A stretch of 64,000 nucleotides of DNA from Negativicutes bacterium (GTDB lineage Bacteria; Bacillota; Negativicutes; Anaeromusales; Anaeromusaceae), in contig SAAJ01000009.1 in the NCBI GenBank assembly GCA_009929485.1, forward strand, positions 21,056-85,055. Direction: 5' to 3'. Within the stretch, counting starts at the first letter, position 1; each line of letters begins with the position of its first letter. This document shows positions 1 through 8,057 of the stretch, one piece after another. The position numbers were made by a program, and so were the translations under genes. The notes below the pieces were generated by a model. That model worked only from the letters and a program-made list of their open reading frames with translations. It did no database searches and was not told the DNA's origin.

Positions 1-1128
1 CGTGGTCAAACCCAGGCGCTGACCATTACGACCTTAGGCGCCCTCGGGGACGAGCAGATTCTTGACGGCTTGGGCGTAGAAGATTCCAAGCGTTATATGC
101 ATCATTATAATTTCCCGCCGTACAGTGTTGGGGAAACCCGCCCTATGCGCAGTCCCGGCCGGCGTGAGATTGGTCATGGCGCTTTAGCGGAGAGGGCCTT
201 AGTGGCCGTTGTGCCAGATGAAAACGAATTCCCTTATACCATCCGTCTGGTTTCAGAGATTCTGGAATCCAATGGCTCCAGCTCCATGGCTAGTGTTTGC
301 GGCAGCACCTTGTCTTTGATGGATGCGGGCGTGCCGATTCAGGCGCCTGTATCCGGGGTTGCCATGGGCCTTGTTAAGGATGGGGATCATTACTCCATTC
401 TGACGGACATTCAAGGTCTGGAAGATGCTTTAGGCGACATGGACTTCAAGGTGGCCGGTACGGAAAAAGGCGTTACTGCCATTCAGATGGACATCAAGGT
501 TGACGGTTTGAGCGAAGACATTCTGCGTGACGCCCTGGCGCAGGCCCAACGTGGCCGCATGCATATTTTAGGTAAGATGCTGGAAGTATTGCCGGCTCCT
601 CGTACAGAGCTGTCGAAATACGCGCCCCGCATGATTACTCTGCAGATTCATCCGGACAAGATCCGCGACGTCATTGGACCTGGCGGAAAAATCATCAAGA
701 AAATTATTGATGAAACCGGCGTTAAAATCGACATTGAAGATGATGGACGCGTCGTAATTGCGGCGGTGGATATGGAAGCAGGCCAACGCGCCGTGAAGAT
801 CATTGAAAACTTGACGATGGACGTGGAAGTCGGCGCTACTTACGAGGGCCGCGTTACACGGATTATGAACTTCGGCGCTTTTGTGGAAATTCTGCCTGGC
901 AAAGAAGGTCTTGTGCATATTTCACATCTGGCCCGCGAACGCGTAGGCAAGGTGGAAGATGTAGTGAATATTGGTGATGCCATTACCGTTAAGGTAATGG
1001 AGATTGACCGACAGGGGAGAGTCAATCTTTCGCGTCGCGAGCTTTTGCCGCCCCTGGCCGGAGGCGAAGAAGCCACTAAGCCCGCAGGCGGAAGGCCTCA
1101 TCATGGAAATTCTGAGCAGCACCGGTAA
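1..1128 (+). CDS. pnp: Polyribonucleotide nucleotidyltransferase (PNPase), 5'-truncated by window edge
   Basis: The reading frame is open from base 1 and enters the gene at RGQTQAL, a typical stretch of the second RNase PH domain of PNPase; the N-terminal part lies outside the window. The remaining 375 codons cover the end of the second RNase PH core, a KH domain with the loop [11 protein letters not shown], and an S1 domain ([20 protein letters not shown]) ending in NLSRREL. PNPase degrades RNA phosphorolytically 3' to 5' as a trimer in the cytosol. The C-terminal tail is short and His/Gly rich ([13 protein letters not shown]). An intrinsic terminator follows 30 bases downstream, so it seems to end a transcription unit (probably rpsO-pnp, not visible). 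Confidence 0.97.
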   Translation, partial: RGQTQALTITTLGALGDEQILDGLGVEDSKRYMHHYNFPPYSVGETRPMRSPGRREIGHGALAERALVAVVPDENEFPYTIRLVSEILESNGSSSMASVCGSTLSLMDAGVPIQAPVSGVAMGLVKDGDHYSILTDIQGLEDALGDMDFKVAGTEKGVTAIQMDIKVDGLSEDILRDALAQAQRGRMHILGKMLEVLPAPRTELSKYAPRMITLQIHPDKIRDVIGPGGKIIKKIIDETGVKIDIEDDGRVVIAAVDMEAGQRAVKIIENLTMDVEVGATYEGRVTRIMNFGAFVEILPGKEGLVHISHLARERVGKVEDVVNIGDAITVKVMEIDRQGRVNLSRRELLPPLAGGEEATKPAGGRPHHGNSEQHR

Positions 1129-1156
1129 AATTTGCTGTTAAGAGTATATGCCAGGA

Positions 1157-1194
1157 AGAAGCATAAACCGCACGGTTTATGCTTCTCTTTCTTT
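1157..1194 (+). terminator. Intrinsic terminator after pnp
   Basis: A perfect 14-bp stem, 1157-1170 with 1173-1186, separated by two bases and followed by the T-rich run ctttcttt. It lies between pnp and the M16 peptidase gene. Confidence 0.8.
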
Positions 1195-1207
1195 GGGAGG
1201 AACCTAA

Positions 1208-2485
1208 ATGTATCAAAAGACGGTTTTGAATAATGGCATTCGCGTGGTAACGGAGCAGCTGCCGCATTTGCGTTCAGCCAGCATGGGCGTTTGGATTGCC
1301 TCTGGTTCGCGCAATGAGCCAGTGGCTATGGCCGGAGCTTCACATTTTTTGGAGCATCTCCTGTTTAAGGGAACAGAGAAATTGTCGGCTAAGGAAATTG
1401 CCGAAAAAGTGGATGCTGTGGGCGGTCAATTGAACGCTTACACAGGGAAAGAGCATACTTGTTTCCACATGAAGGTGTTAGACACGCATCTGCCGCTGGC
1501 GTTTTCTATTTTAGGCGAGATGTTGCTGCGTCCCAAACTGGCACCGGAAGATGTGAAAAAAGAACGGGAAGTCATTTTGGAAGAAGTAAGCATGTACGAA
1601 GACGCTCCCGATGAAATGGCGCATGACCTGCATATTGAACAGACCTGGAAGCAGCATCCGTTGGGGCATAATATTTTAGGTACGCGGCAAACTCTTAGCT
1701 CCATGCGGGCTGCAAATCTGCGGGCGTACTATGAAGAGCAATACACGCCGGAACGCTTAGTGATTGCCGCTGCTGGCAATGTAGAGCATCAGGCTGTGGT
1801 GGCGTTGGCGCAGGAATACTTTGGCGGTTTGCAACGGCCTGCTACAATACAGGAAAAAGTGTCGCCTGTTTTTTGTCGCCATACTTGCTTAAAGGAAAAA
1901 GAAGGAGAACAGTTGCATGTATTCTTAAGTTTTCCTGGCATTTCCTATCGGCATCCGGAGTTATACTGTCAGCATCTATTGAGTCAGGTGTTGGGTGGCG
2001 GCGTCAGCTCCCGCTTATTTCAACGCATTCGCGAAGAAAAAGGCTTGGCCTATTCGGTCTATTCTTCCGGCAGCAGTTACAGCGATACAGGCTTGTTGAG
2101 CATTTACGCCAGCACGCGGCCGGCAAATCTAGCCGAGGTGTGGCGTTTGGCTAAGGATATTGTGCAGGAAATGGCGCAAAAAGGCTTGAGCGAGGGTGAG
2201 CTGCACCGTGCGAAAGAGCAGTTGAAGGGCTCTATTTTTCTTGGCTTGGAGAGCTCTGGCAGCCGTATGTCGCGCTTGGGACGTCTGGAGATTTCCTTGG
2301 GGAGACATGTACCGCTAGAGGAAGTACTTGCCAAGATTGAAGCGGTTACGGTGGAAAAAATGAAAGAAAATGCTGCGGCTTGGCTGGATTGGCGTCAGTC
2401 TAGCTTGACGGTGCTGGGTCCATTGCAGGGGCTTGAGGACAGGGCATTTTTATATGCAGATCGGAGCGAGGAGGAAATGGCGTGA
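1208..2485 (+). CDS. M16 family zinc metallopeptidase (processing-peptidase-like)
   Basis: A 425-residue insulinase-family protein. The inverted zinc motif HFLEH is at residues 46-50 and the downstream region LNAYTGKEHTCFH matches the M16B family; the C-terminal half carries GGGVSSRLFQRIREEKGLAYSVYS, the second, inactive-type M16 domain signature. Length matches the bacterial processing-peptidase-like group (B. subtilis YmxG/MlpA), which is generally found just downstream of pnp, as here. The start ATG has GGGAGGAACCTAA in front of it. The stop overlaps the GTG start of dut (GTGA), so the two are translationally coupled. The physiological substrate is not known from sequence. Confidence 0.93.
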   Translation: MYQKTVLNNGIRVVTEQLPHLRSASMGVWIASGSRNEPVAMAGASHFLEHLLFKGTEKLSAKEIAEKVDAVGGQLNAYTGKEHTCFHMKVLDTHLPLAFSILGEMLLRPKLAPEDVKKEREVILEEVSMYEDAPDEMAHDLHIEQTWKQHPLGHNILGTRQTLSSMRAANLRAYYEEQYTPERLVIAAAGNVEHQAVVALAQEYFGGLQRPATIQEKVSPVFCRHTCLKEKEGEQLHVFLSFPGISYRHPELYCQHLLSQVLGGGVSSRLFQRIREEKGLAYSVYSSGSSYSDTGLLSIYASTRPANLAEVWRLAKDIVQEMAQKGLSEGELHRAKEQLKGSIFLGLESSGSRMSRLGRLEISLGRHVPLEEVLAKIEAVTVEKMKENAAAWLDWRQSSLTVLGPLQGLEDRAFLYADRSEEEMA

Positions 2486-2934
2486 GAAACCGGGGGTTTG
2501 AAGTGGTTTCGGCTTACAAGAAGGAAGATATTGCTTTGCCGCAGCGCAAAACACAGGGGAGCGCCGGCTATGACTTGGCCGCCGCGACGACCACGATCAT
2601 TGCGCCTGGCGAAGTAGTTTTGGTGCCGACAGGCTTGAAGGCGTATATGGCGGCTGGCGAATATTTGGGGCTGCATATACGTTCCGGATTGGCGACAAAG
2701 CAGAAGCTTTGCCTTGTAAACGGACAAGGCATTGTCGATGCAGACTATTATAACAATCCGGATAATGAAGGCCATATTTTACTGGCGTTGTTGAATATGG
2801 GCAGCACTGAAGCGGTCCTGCAAAAAGGAGAACGGGTAGCGCAGGGGATTTTTTACAACTATCTTCTTTGTGACGACGATCAAGCTGCGGCGCAGACACG
2901 CCAGGGCGGTTTTGGCAGCACTGGAGAAAAATAG
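2482..2934 (+). CDS. dut: dUTP diphosphatase
   Basis: A 150-residue trimeric-type dUTPase. It hydrolyses dUTP to dUMP and pyrophosphate, keeping uracil out of DNA and supplying dUMP for thymidylate synthesis. Visible motifs: GSAGYDLAAA (motif I), HIRSGLATK (motif II), GQGIVDADY (motif III, catalytic Asp) and the C-terminal GGFGSTG (motif V). After motif III comes YNNPDNEGHI, a longer variant of the usual YxGEV segment. It begins with GTG overlapping the stop of the M16 gene. The promoter of the downstream lysine operon begins directly at its stop codon. Confidence 0.95.
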   Translation: MRNRGFEVVSAYKKEDIALPQRKTQGSAGYDLAAATTTIIAPGEVVLVPTGLKAYMAAGEYLGLHIRSGLATKQKLCLVNGQGIVDADYYNNPDNEGHILLALLNMGSTEAVLQKGERVAQGIFYNYLLCDDDQAAAQTRQGGFGSTGEK

Positions 2935-2964
2935 TTGACATAGCTTGCGTTTATATTATACAAT
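2935..2964 (+). promoter_or_regulatory. Sigma-A promoter of the dap operon
   Basis: A consensus -35 TTGACA (2935-2940) and TACAAT (2959-2964) with 18 bases between them, immediately after the dut stop codon and about 20 bases before the lysine riboswitch. Confidence 0.85.
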
Positions 2965-2982
2965 AGACAAAAGTTTATATTG

Positions 2983-3156
2983 TGGATGAATAGAGGTGCG
3001 AAAAACAAAAGTACTTCCGGGGAGATCGGGCATTGCAGATCCGGAGGGAAAGGGTTTTTCGCCGAAGTGGCTGACGCGCCCCGCGGCAGCTGCTGGTTTC
3101 GGGCTGAATAAGTACGGAACTGTCATCGGGTTTCCGGTGGAGAGCTAGCTCATCAA
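2983..3156 (+). promoter_or_regulatory. Lysine riboswitch (L box)
   Basis: The leader carries the conserved L-box blocks in order: AGAGGTGCG at 2992-3000, AAGTA and GGAGGGAAAGGG, TTCGCCGAAG, GGCTG, CTGGTTTCGGG, the ACTGTCAT block near 3118-3126, and GGTGGAGAGCTA ending at 3147. P1 can close between GATGA (2985-2989) and TCATC (3150-3154). A terminator hairpin follows at 3207 and dapB at 3290. Lysine binding is expected to stabilise P1 and allow the terminator to form, shutting off the diaminopimelate/lysine genes. A secondary hairpin (GATGC/GCATC, 3161-3180) inside AAGGT/ACCTT arms may take part in the switch. Confidence 0.93.
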
Positions 3157-3206
3157 GGTAGATGCGAAGTATTTTGCATCCTAAAACCTTGCTCCATGTT
3201 TGCATG

Positions 3207-3250
3207 GCGGTTGGTGAGAAGTTTTCTTCTTACTGGCCGCTTGTTTTTTT
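3207..3250 (+). terminator. Riboswitch-controlled terminator upstream of dapB
   Basis: A 15-bp stem with several G-U pairs, 3207-3221 with 3226-3240, loop TTTT, followed by ttgttttttt. It lies between the lysine aptamer and dapB, so it is the likely expression platform. Confidence 0.88.
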
Positions 3251-3289
3251 ATTACGAGAATTTTAGGTGAATAATAGGGAGGTATTATT

Positions 3290-4087
3290 GTGATTCGAGT
3301 AGCTGTGTGTGGAGCTTATGGGAAAATGGGCCGTGAAGTTTTGAAGGCGGTTTTGGCGGCAGAAGATTTAGAGCTGGTGGGAGCTGCGGACCCTAATGCG
3401 CCGGCTGGCGCGGATGTTGGTCTTTTAGCCGGAGAAGGCCCTATTGGCTTGCCGGTGGATCGGGAACTGGCGGTGATGCTCAGAGAGCGGAAACCGGAGG
3501 TGGTTGTGGAATTTACCAGCCCTGCGGTGGTGATGAATAATTTGAGGGTATTGCTGCAAAACAAGGTATGTCCGGTAGTGGGGACAACAGGTTTGTCTAA
3601 AGAGGATTTGGCGGAATTGACGGCCTTAAGCCAGGAACAAAATACGCCAGTCTTTATTGCTCCGAATTTTGCTATTGGCGCCGTGCTGATGATGAAAATG
3701 GCTAAATCTGCAGCTAAATATTTGCCTCATGTGGAAATTATTGAGATGCATCATGATCAGAAGCTGGACGCGCCGTCTGGAACGGCCTTGCGTACGGCGC
3801 AGCTGATTAAAGAGGTTAGAGAGTCTTTGCCGCAGGGACATCCGAATGAAAAAGAGCTCATCCCTGGGGCCAGAGGATCTGAGTTCGACGGCATGCGCAT
3901 TCATAGCGTCCGTCTCCCCGGTTACGTGGCGCATCAAGAAGTTATCTTCGGCGGTTTAGGGCAGACCTTGAGCATTCGTCATGATTCGATTTCGCGTGAA
4001 TCCTTTATGCCTGGTGTGGTATTTGCCTGCCGCAAGGTACAAAGCCTACAGGGCGTAGTGGTTGGCTTGGAGCACATTCTGGATTAA
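3290..4087 (+). CDS. dapB: 4-hydroxy-tetrahydrodipicolinate reductase
   Basis: A 265-residue enzyme that reduces hydroxy-tetrahydrodipicolinate with NAD(P)H in the diaminopimelate/lysine pathway. The N-terminal nucleotide loop GAYGKMG and the family signature EMHHDQKLDAPSGTA (residues 152-166, with the HH pair and catalytic Lys158) are intact, as is the usual length. The GTG start at 3290 has AGGGAGG nine bases before it. It is the first gene behind the lysine riboswitch and is followed after 47 bases by asd. Confidence 0.97.
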   Translation: MIRVAVCGAYGKMGREVLKAVLAAEDLELVGAADPNAPAGADVGLLAGEGPIGLPVDRELAVMLRERKPEVVVEFTSPAVVMNNLRVLLQNKVCPVVGTTGLSKEDLAELTALSQEQNTPVFIAPNFAIGAVLMMKMAKSAAKYLPHVEIIEMHHDQKLDAPSGTALRTAQLIKEVRESLPQGHPNEKELIPGARGSEFDGMRIHSVRLPGYVAHQEVIFGGLGQTLSIRHDSISRESFMPGVVFACRKVQSLQGVVVGLEHILD

Positions 4088-4134
4088 GAAGTGAAAATCT
4101 AAAAACCTTGAAATATGGAAAGGGGATTGCTAAC

Positions 4135-5166
4135 GTGAAAAAGTACAATGTGGCGATTTTAGGAGCTACCGGAGCGGTTGGACAGGAATTTCTACGGTTG
4201 ATTGAGGAACGCAAATTTCTTTTTGCAGAATTGAAGCTTTTGGCCTCTAAACGTTCGGCAGGCAAGCAAATTGACTTTATGGGCAAGACCTATACAGTAG
4301 AGGAGGCTACGCCGGAGTCCTTTGAAGGAGTGCAAATCGCTCTTTTCGCCGGCGGCTCCATTAGTAAAACGCTGGCGCCGGAAGCGGTCAAACGCGGGGC
4401 TGTTGTCATTGATAACTCCAGCGCTTTCCGCATGGACCCGGAAGTGCCCTTAGTTGTACCGGAAGTAAATCCCCAGGCGATTAGCGCTCATAAAGGCATT
4501 ATCGCCAATCCGAACTGCTCGACCATTATTATGGTCATGGCGCTGAAGCCTATTTATGATTTGGCGAAGATCAAACGCATTGTAGTTTCCACGTATCAAG
4601 CAGTGTCCGGGGCAGGCAAAGAAGCTATTGATGAATTAAACGATCAGGTGAAAGCCAGTTTGGAAGGCCGCGAGATGGTGGCGAATATTTTGCCTAGCGC
4701 TAGCTTAGACAAGCATTATCCCATTGCCTTTAATTTGATTCCTCATATTGACGTATTTGTGGAAGACGACTACACCAAAGAAGAAATGAAAATGGTCCAC
4801 GAAACCCATAAAATTTTGGGTGACTACACGATTGGCATTTCGCCTACAACGGTGCGCGTGCCGGTATACCGCAGCCACTCCGAATCGATTAATTTGGAGT
4901 TTGAAGGGCCTGTGTCGGTCGATGAAGTGCGTAAAGCGCTGGCTGCGTTCCCGGGAGTTATTGTGCAGGATGATCCGGCAAACATGGAGTATCCGATGCC
5001 TTTATATACCTCCAATGAAAATGAGGTACGCGTGGGTCGCATTCGCCCGGACCGTTCGGTGGAGCACGGCCTTAATCTGTGGGTTGTGGGAGATCAGATT
5101 CGTAAAGGCGCTGCCTTGAATGCGCTGCAAATTGCCGAATATATGGTCGCCAAGGATATGTTTTAA
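4135..5166 (+). CDS. asd: Aspartate-semialdehyde dehydrogenase
   Basis: A 343-residue enzyme that makes aspartate semialdehyde from aspartyl phosphate with NADPH; the branch point to lysine, methionine and threonine. The nucleotide loop GATGAVG is at residues 10-16 and the active-site Cys128 lies in NPNCST. I place the start at GTG 4135 (VKKYNVAIL), preceded by AAAGGGG, rather than at an in-frame ATG at 4108 that would add MKYGKGIAN and lies upstream of that ribosome site. It follows dapB directly; dipicolinate synthase genes, which precede asd in B. subtilis, are not here. Confidence 0.96.
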   Translation: MKKYNVAILGATGAVGQEFLRLIEERKFLFAELKLLASKRSAGKQIDFMGKTYTVEEATPESFEGVQIALFAGGSISKTLAPEAVKRGAVVIDNSSAFRMDPEVPLVVPEVNPQAISAHKGIIANPNCSTIIMVMALKPIYDLAKIKRIVVSTYQAVSGAGKEAIDELNDQVKASLEGREMVANILPSASLDKHYPIAFNLIPHIDVFVEDDYTKEEMKMVHETHKILGDYTIGISPTTVRVPVYRSHSESINLEFEGPVSVDEVRKALAAFPGVIVQDDPANMEYPMPLYTSNENEVRVGRIRPDRSVEHGLNLWVVGDQIRKGAALNALQIAEYMVAKDMF

Positions 5167-5190
5167 GCAAAAGGAGTGTAGAAGTTTATT

Positions 5191-6411
5191 ATGCGGATTA
5201 TCATACAAAAATTTGGCGGCACTTCGGTGGCGACGGCAGAATCCAGACAACAAGTGGTGCATAAAGTGCAGCAAGCCCTCGAAAAAGGATATGCGCCGAT
5301 TGTAGTCGTATCCGCCATGGGGCGTAAGGGTGCGCCGTATGCAACCGATACGCTGATTGCCCTGGCTAAGGATGTATATGCCGAGGTAGCGCCTCGGGAA
5401 CTAGATCAGATCATGCATTGCGGCGAGTTGATTTCCTCCATTGTGATGACAAGCACGCTGCAGGCGGCGGGGGTTCCGGCGAAAGCCCTTACTGGCGGAC
5501 AGGCGGGCATGGTGACAAATGAGGATTTTTGCAACGCTCACATCTTAAAAGTGGACACCTGCAGGCTGCGTCGCGAGCTAGAAGCTGGCTTTGTGCCGGT
5601 AGTGTGCGGTTTTCAGGGCATGAGCGCTAATGGTGAAATCACCACCATTGGTCGTGGCGGCAGTGATACCAGCGCGGCTGCTTTTGGCGCGGCGTTGGAT
5701 GCAGAGCTGGTAGAAATTTATACTGATGTCGACGGCATTATGACCGCAGACCCTCGGATTGTTAAACAAGCCAAAATGTTGGAATGCATTAGCTACGAAG
5801 AGGTTTGTCAGTTAGCGCATCAAGGGGCGAAGGTGATTCATCCCCGCGCGGTAGAACTAGTTATGCCCAAGAACATTCCGATGGTGATCAAATCGACTTT
5901 CTCCGATAATCCGGGCACTCTGATTACCCATGTTACCCAAGAATGCACCGAAGGAGTAGCTCTTTCGGACCGGGTAGCCAGTGGCGTAACGTATTTGGCT
6001 CATATTGCTCACGTAAAGGTAGCCATGGATGCAGCGCAGACTGGAACGGCCAGCAAGACGGTATTCCAAGCGATGGCGCAGCATGGCATCAGCGTAGATC
6101 TGATCAATGTTCATCCCGGACAAATTATGTTTACCGTTGCTGATGCGATGAGGGAGAAGGCGCAAGGATATCTGCAGGAGCTTGGTTTGCAGGTAGAAAC
6201 GCGCGAGGACTGCGCCATGGTTTCCGTAGTCGGCGGCGGCATGGGAGAAGTGCCTGGCGTAATGGCTTCTTTCGTAGAGGCGTTAGCTGAAAATGACATT
6301 ATGATTTTGCAAACGGTTGATTCGCAAACCTCCATTTCCGTGTTGGTACAAGGAACGCAAATGGTGGAAGCTGTAACCGCTTTGCATGAAAAATTTGCCT
6401 TAGCGGACTGA
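5191..6411 (+). CDS. dapG: Aspartate kinase
   Basis: A 406-residue monofunctional aspartokinase, the first step of the aspartate pathway. The start MRIIIQKFGGTSVA contains the KFGGTS ATP/aspartate motif at residues 7-12; GRGGSDTSAAAFGAAL and YTDVDGIMTADPRIV follow. The last ~140 residues hold two ACT domains (VKVAMDAAQTGTASKTVFQAMAQHGISVDLI and CAMVSVVGGGMGEVPGVMASFVEAL), implying feedback by an amino acid effector. By position (asd-dapG-dapA) it matches B. subtilis DapG, the diaminopimelate-sensitive isozyme; effector specificity is inferred. The ribosome site AAAGGAG is somewhat far (about 14 bases) from the ATG. Confidence 0.95.
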   Translation: MRIIIQKFGGTSVATAESRQQVVHKVQQALEKGYAPIVVVSAMGRKGAPYATDTLIALAKDVYAEVAPRELDQIMHCGELISSIVMTSTLQAAGVPAKALTGGQAGMVTNEDFCNAHILKVDTCRLRRELEAGFVPVVCGFQGMSANGEITTIGRGGSDTSAAAFGAALDAELVEIYTDVDGIMTADPRIVKQAKMLECISYEEVCQLAHQGAKVIHPRAVELVMPKNIPMVIKSTFSDNPGTLITHVTQECTEGVALSDRVASGVTYLAHIAHVKVAMDAAQTGTASKTVFQAMAQHGISVDLINVHPGQIMFTVADAMREKAQGYLQELGLQVETREDCAMVSVVGGGMGEVPGVMASFVEALAENDIMILQTVDSQTSISVLVQGTQMVEAVTALHEKFALAD

Positions 6412-6427
6412 AGTGGAGGAACAGAGC

Positions 6428-7312
6428 ATGAGGACCTTCGGACATGTACTGACGGCGATGATTACTCCTTTTCATGAAGATGGCGCAGTAGATTATAAAG
6501 CGGCGGCGAAAATCGCAAAGCATCTTATCTCTCATGGTTCGGACGGCTTGGTTGTCGCAGGCAGCACGGGAGAAGCGGCTACAATGACGCTGGACGAAAA
6601 GCTGCGCTTGTTTGAAGCGGTCTTAGAGGCGGTGGGGGATCAGGCTACCATTATTGGAGGCACAGGTTCCAATGACACGAAAGCCTCTATTGCAGCAACC
6701 CAGGCGGCGGAAAAAGTAGGCATTCACGGTGCGATGGCGGTCGTGCCTTACTACAATAAGCCGCCTCAAGAAGGCATGTACCAGCATTTTAAGGCGATTG
6801 CGGAAAATACTTCTTTGCCTTTAGTGCTGTACAATGTTCCTGGGCGCACTGGCTCTAATCTTATGCCGGCTACGGTGGCTCGGCTGGCTAAACTTTCCAA
6901 TGTAGCGGCCTTGAAGGAAGCAAGCGGCAATCTGGAGCAGATTGCAGAAGTGGTGCGGCAAACGCCGGAGGATTTTTTGGTGTACAGCGGCGATGACAGC
7001 CTGACCTTGCCGGTGCTGTCTGTTGGCGGCTGTGGAATTATCAGCGTGGCCGCGCACCTAGTTGGTGAGCGGATGCAAGAAATGATTGCCGCCTTTTATG
7101 CGGGGAACAAGGAAGAGGCGATGCGGATTCATGGTGAACTGCTGCCAATTTTTCGACTGATGTTTATTACGACCAACCCGATTCCGGTGAAAACGGCCGT
7201 CAATTTGCTGGGCTTGCCGGGCGGACAGTTTCGACTGCCTATGGTGGAACCGAGTGAAGCGGAACTGCTGCATATTCGTCAGGGTTTGACGGCAGTGGGG
7301 TTGCTTGGTTAA
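6428..7312 (+). CDS. dapA: 4-hydroxy-tetrahydrodipicolinate synthase
   Basis: A 294-residue TIM-barrel aldolase that condenses pyruvate with aspartate semialdehyde. GSTGEAAT, the catalytic Tyr135 in LYNVPGRTG and the Schiff-base Lys163 in ALKEASGN are all present. The start is ATG 6428, seven bases after GGAGGA; a GTG at 6413 would place that ribosome site inside the gene. It is the last biosynthetic gene of the riboswitch-controlled operon. Confidence 0.96.
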   Translation: MRTFGHVLTAMITPFHEDGAVDYKAAAKIAKHLISHGSDGLVVAGSTGEAATMTLDEKLRLFEAVLEAVGDQATIIGGTGSNDTKASIAATQAAEKVGIHGAMAVVPYYNKPPQEGMYQHFKAIAENTSLPLVLYNVPGRTGSNLMPATVARLAKLSNVAALKEASGNLEQIAEVVRQTPEDFLVYSGDDSLTLPVLSVGGCGIISVAAHLVGERMQEMIAAFYAGNKEEAMRIHGELLPIFRLMFITTNPIPVKTAVNLLGLPGGQFRLPMVEPSEAELLHIRQGLTAVGLLG

Positions 7313-7336
7313 GTCGTTCAAGGAAGGAAGTACTAC

Positions 7337-7885
7337 GTGGAGTTTGTAGCCATTGATTTTGAAACTGCGAATCGAGATGCATCTAGCGCCTGCGCCTTGG
7401 GCCTGGCGATTGTCAAGGGCGGAAAAATAACAGCTAAGCATCATTGGCTGATTCGGCCGCCGCAGGACTATTTCCGTGCTGATTTTACGGACATCCACGG
7501 TATAACCGCAGCGGCGGTTCGGAATTGTCCAAGCTTTAAGGAGATTTGGCCGGAAGTGAAGCCTTTTTTGGAAGGGGCTTGCTTGGCGGCGCATAACGCT
7601 CGTTTTGACCGCTCTGTGCTGCAAGCCTCGTTGGAACACTATGGCTTGGCGCTGCCTGCGAAGAGTTTCTTTGTGTGCACCTTGGAATTATCCAGGCATA
7701 CATGGAAACTGCCTAAAAACAACCTGGCTGCTGTGGCAAACTATTTGGATTTGCCGCTGCAGCATCATCAAGCGGAGAGCGATGCTCTGGCTTGCGCCGG
7801 CATTCTTTTGCGTGCGGCTGATTATTGGCAATGTACGTCGATTGAAGGCTTAATTGATAAAACCGGTCTGCGGCGCATCCTTTAA
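7337..7885 (+). CDS. DnaQ-like 3'-5' exonuclease (DEDDh family)
   Basis: A 182-residue exonuclease domain protein. FVAIDFETAN (residues 3-12) supplies the first acidic pair, HNARFDRSVL the middle acidic residue and HQAESDALACA the His-x4-Asp of the DEDDh type. It lacks polymerase or helicase fusions and resembles the stand-alone exonuclease-domain proteins next to DNA polymerase III epsilon in families. Its role in repair or RNA turnover cannot be told from sequence. GTG start, AAGGAAGG upstream, 24 bases after dapA; a terminator follows, so it probably closes the dap operon. Confidence 0.88.
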   Translation: MEFVAIDFETANRDASSACALGLAIVKGGKITAKHHWLIRPPQDYFRADFTDIHGITAAAVRNCPSFKEIWPEVKPFLEGACLAAHNARFDRSVLQASLEHYGLALPAKSFFVCTLELSRHTWKLPKNNLAAVANYLDLPLQHHQAESDALACAGILLRAADYWQCTSIEGLIDKTGLRRIL

Positions 7886-7895
7886 AAAATGTTAC

Positions 7896-7930
7896 AAAAA
7901 TGTCCTGGCTTTTGCGGTCAGGACATTTTT
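7896..7930 (+). terminator. Intrinsic terminator after the exonuclease gene
   Basis: A perfect 12-bp stem, AAAAATGTCCTG (7896-7907) with CAGGACATTTTT (7919-7930), loop of 11 bases. The T tract is part of the right arm. The A-rich left side allows it to work in both directions. Confidence 0.82.
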
Positions 7931-7940
7931 GGCGCCATAG

Positions 7941-7969
7941 TTGAATCAGCGGAAGAATTCCGTTATAAT
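7941..7969 (+). promoter_or_regulatory. Sigma-A promoter of the RNase J gene
   Basis: TTGAAT (7941-7946), 17-base spacer, TATAAT (7964-7969), directly after the preceding terminator and about 90 bases before the start codon of the RNase J gene. Confidence 0.85.
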
Positions 7970-8057
7970 GGAAAAGACTAGAAGGAACGGCTGCTTTATT
8001 GCTCTTCTCGTGATGAACGGCGTGTATCCATTTATAGAATAGGAGGTGTATCTTTTT

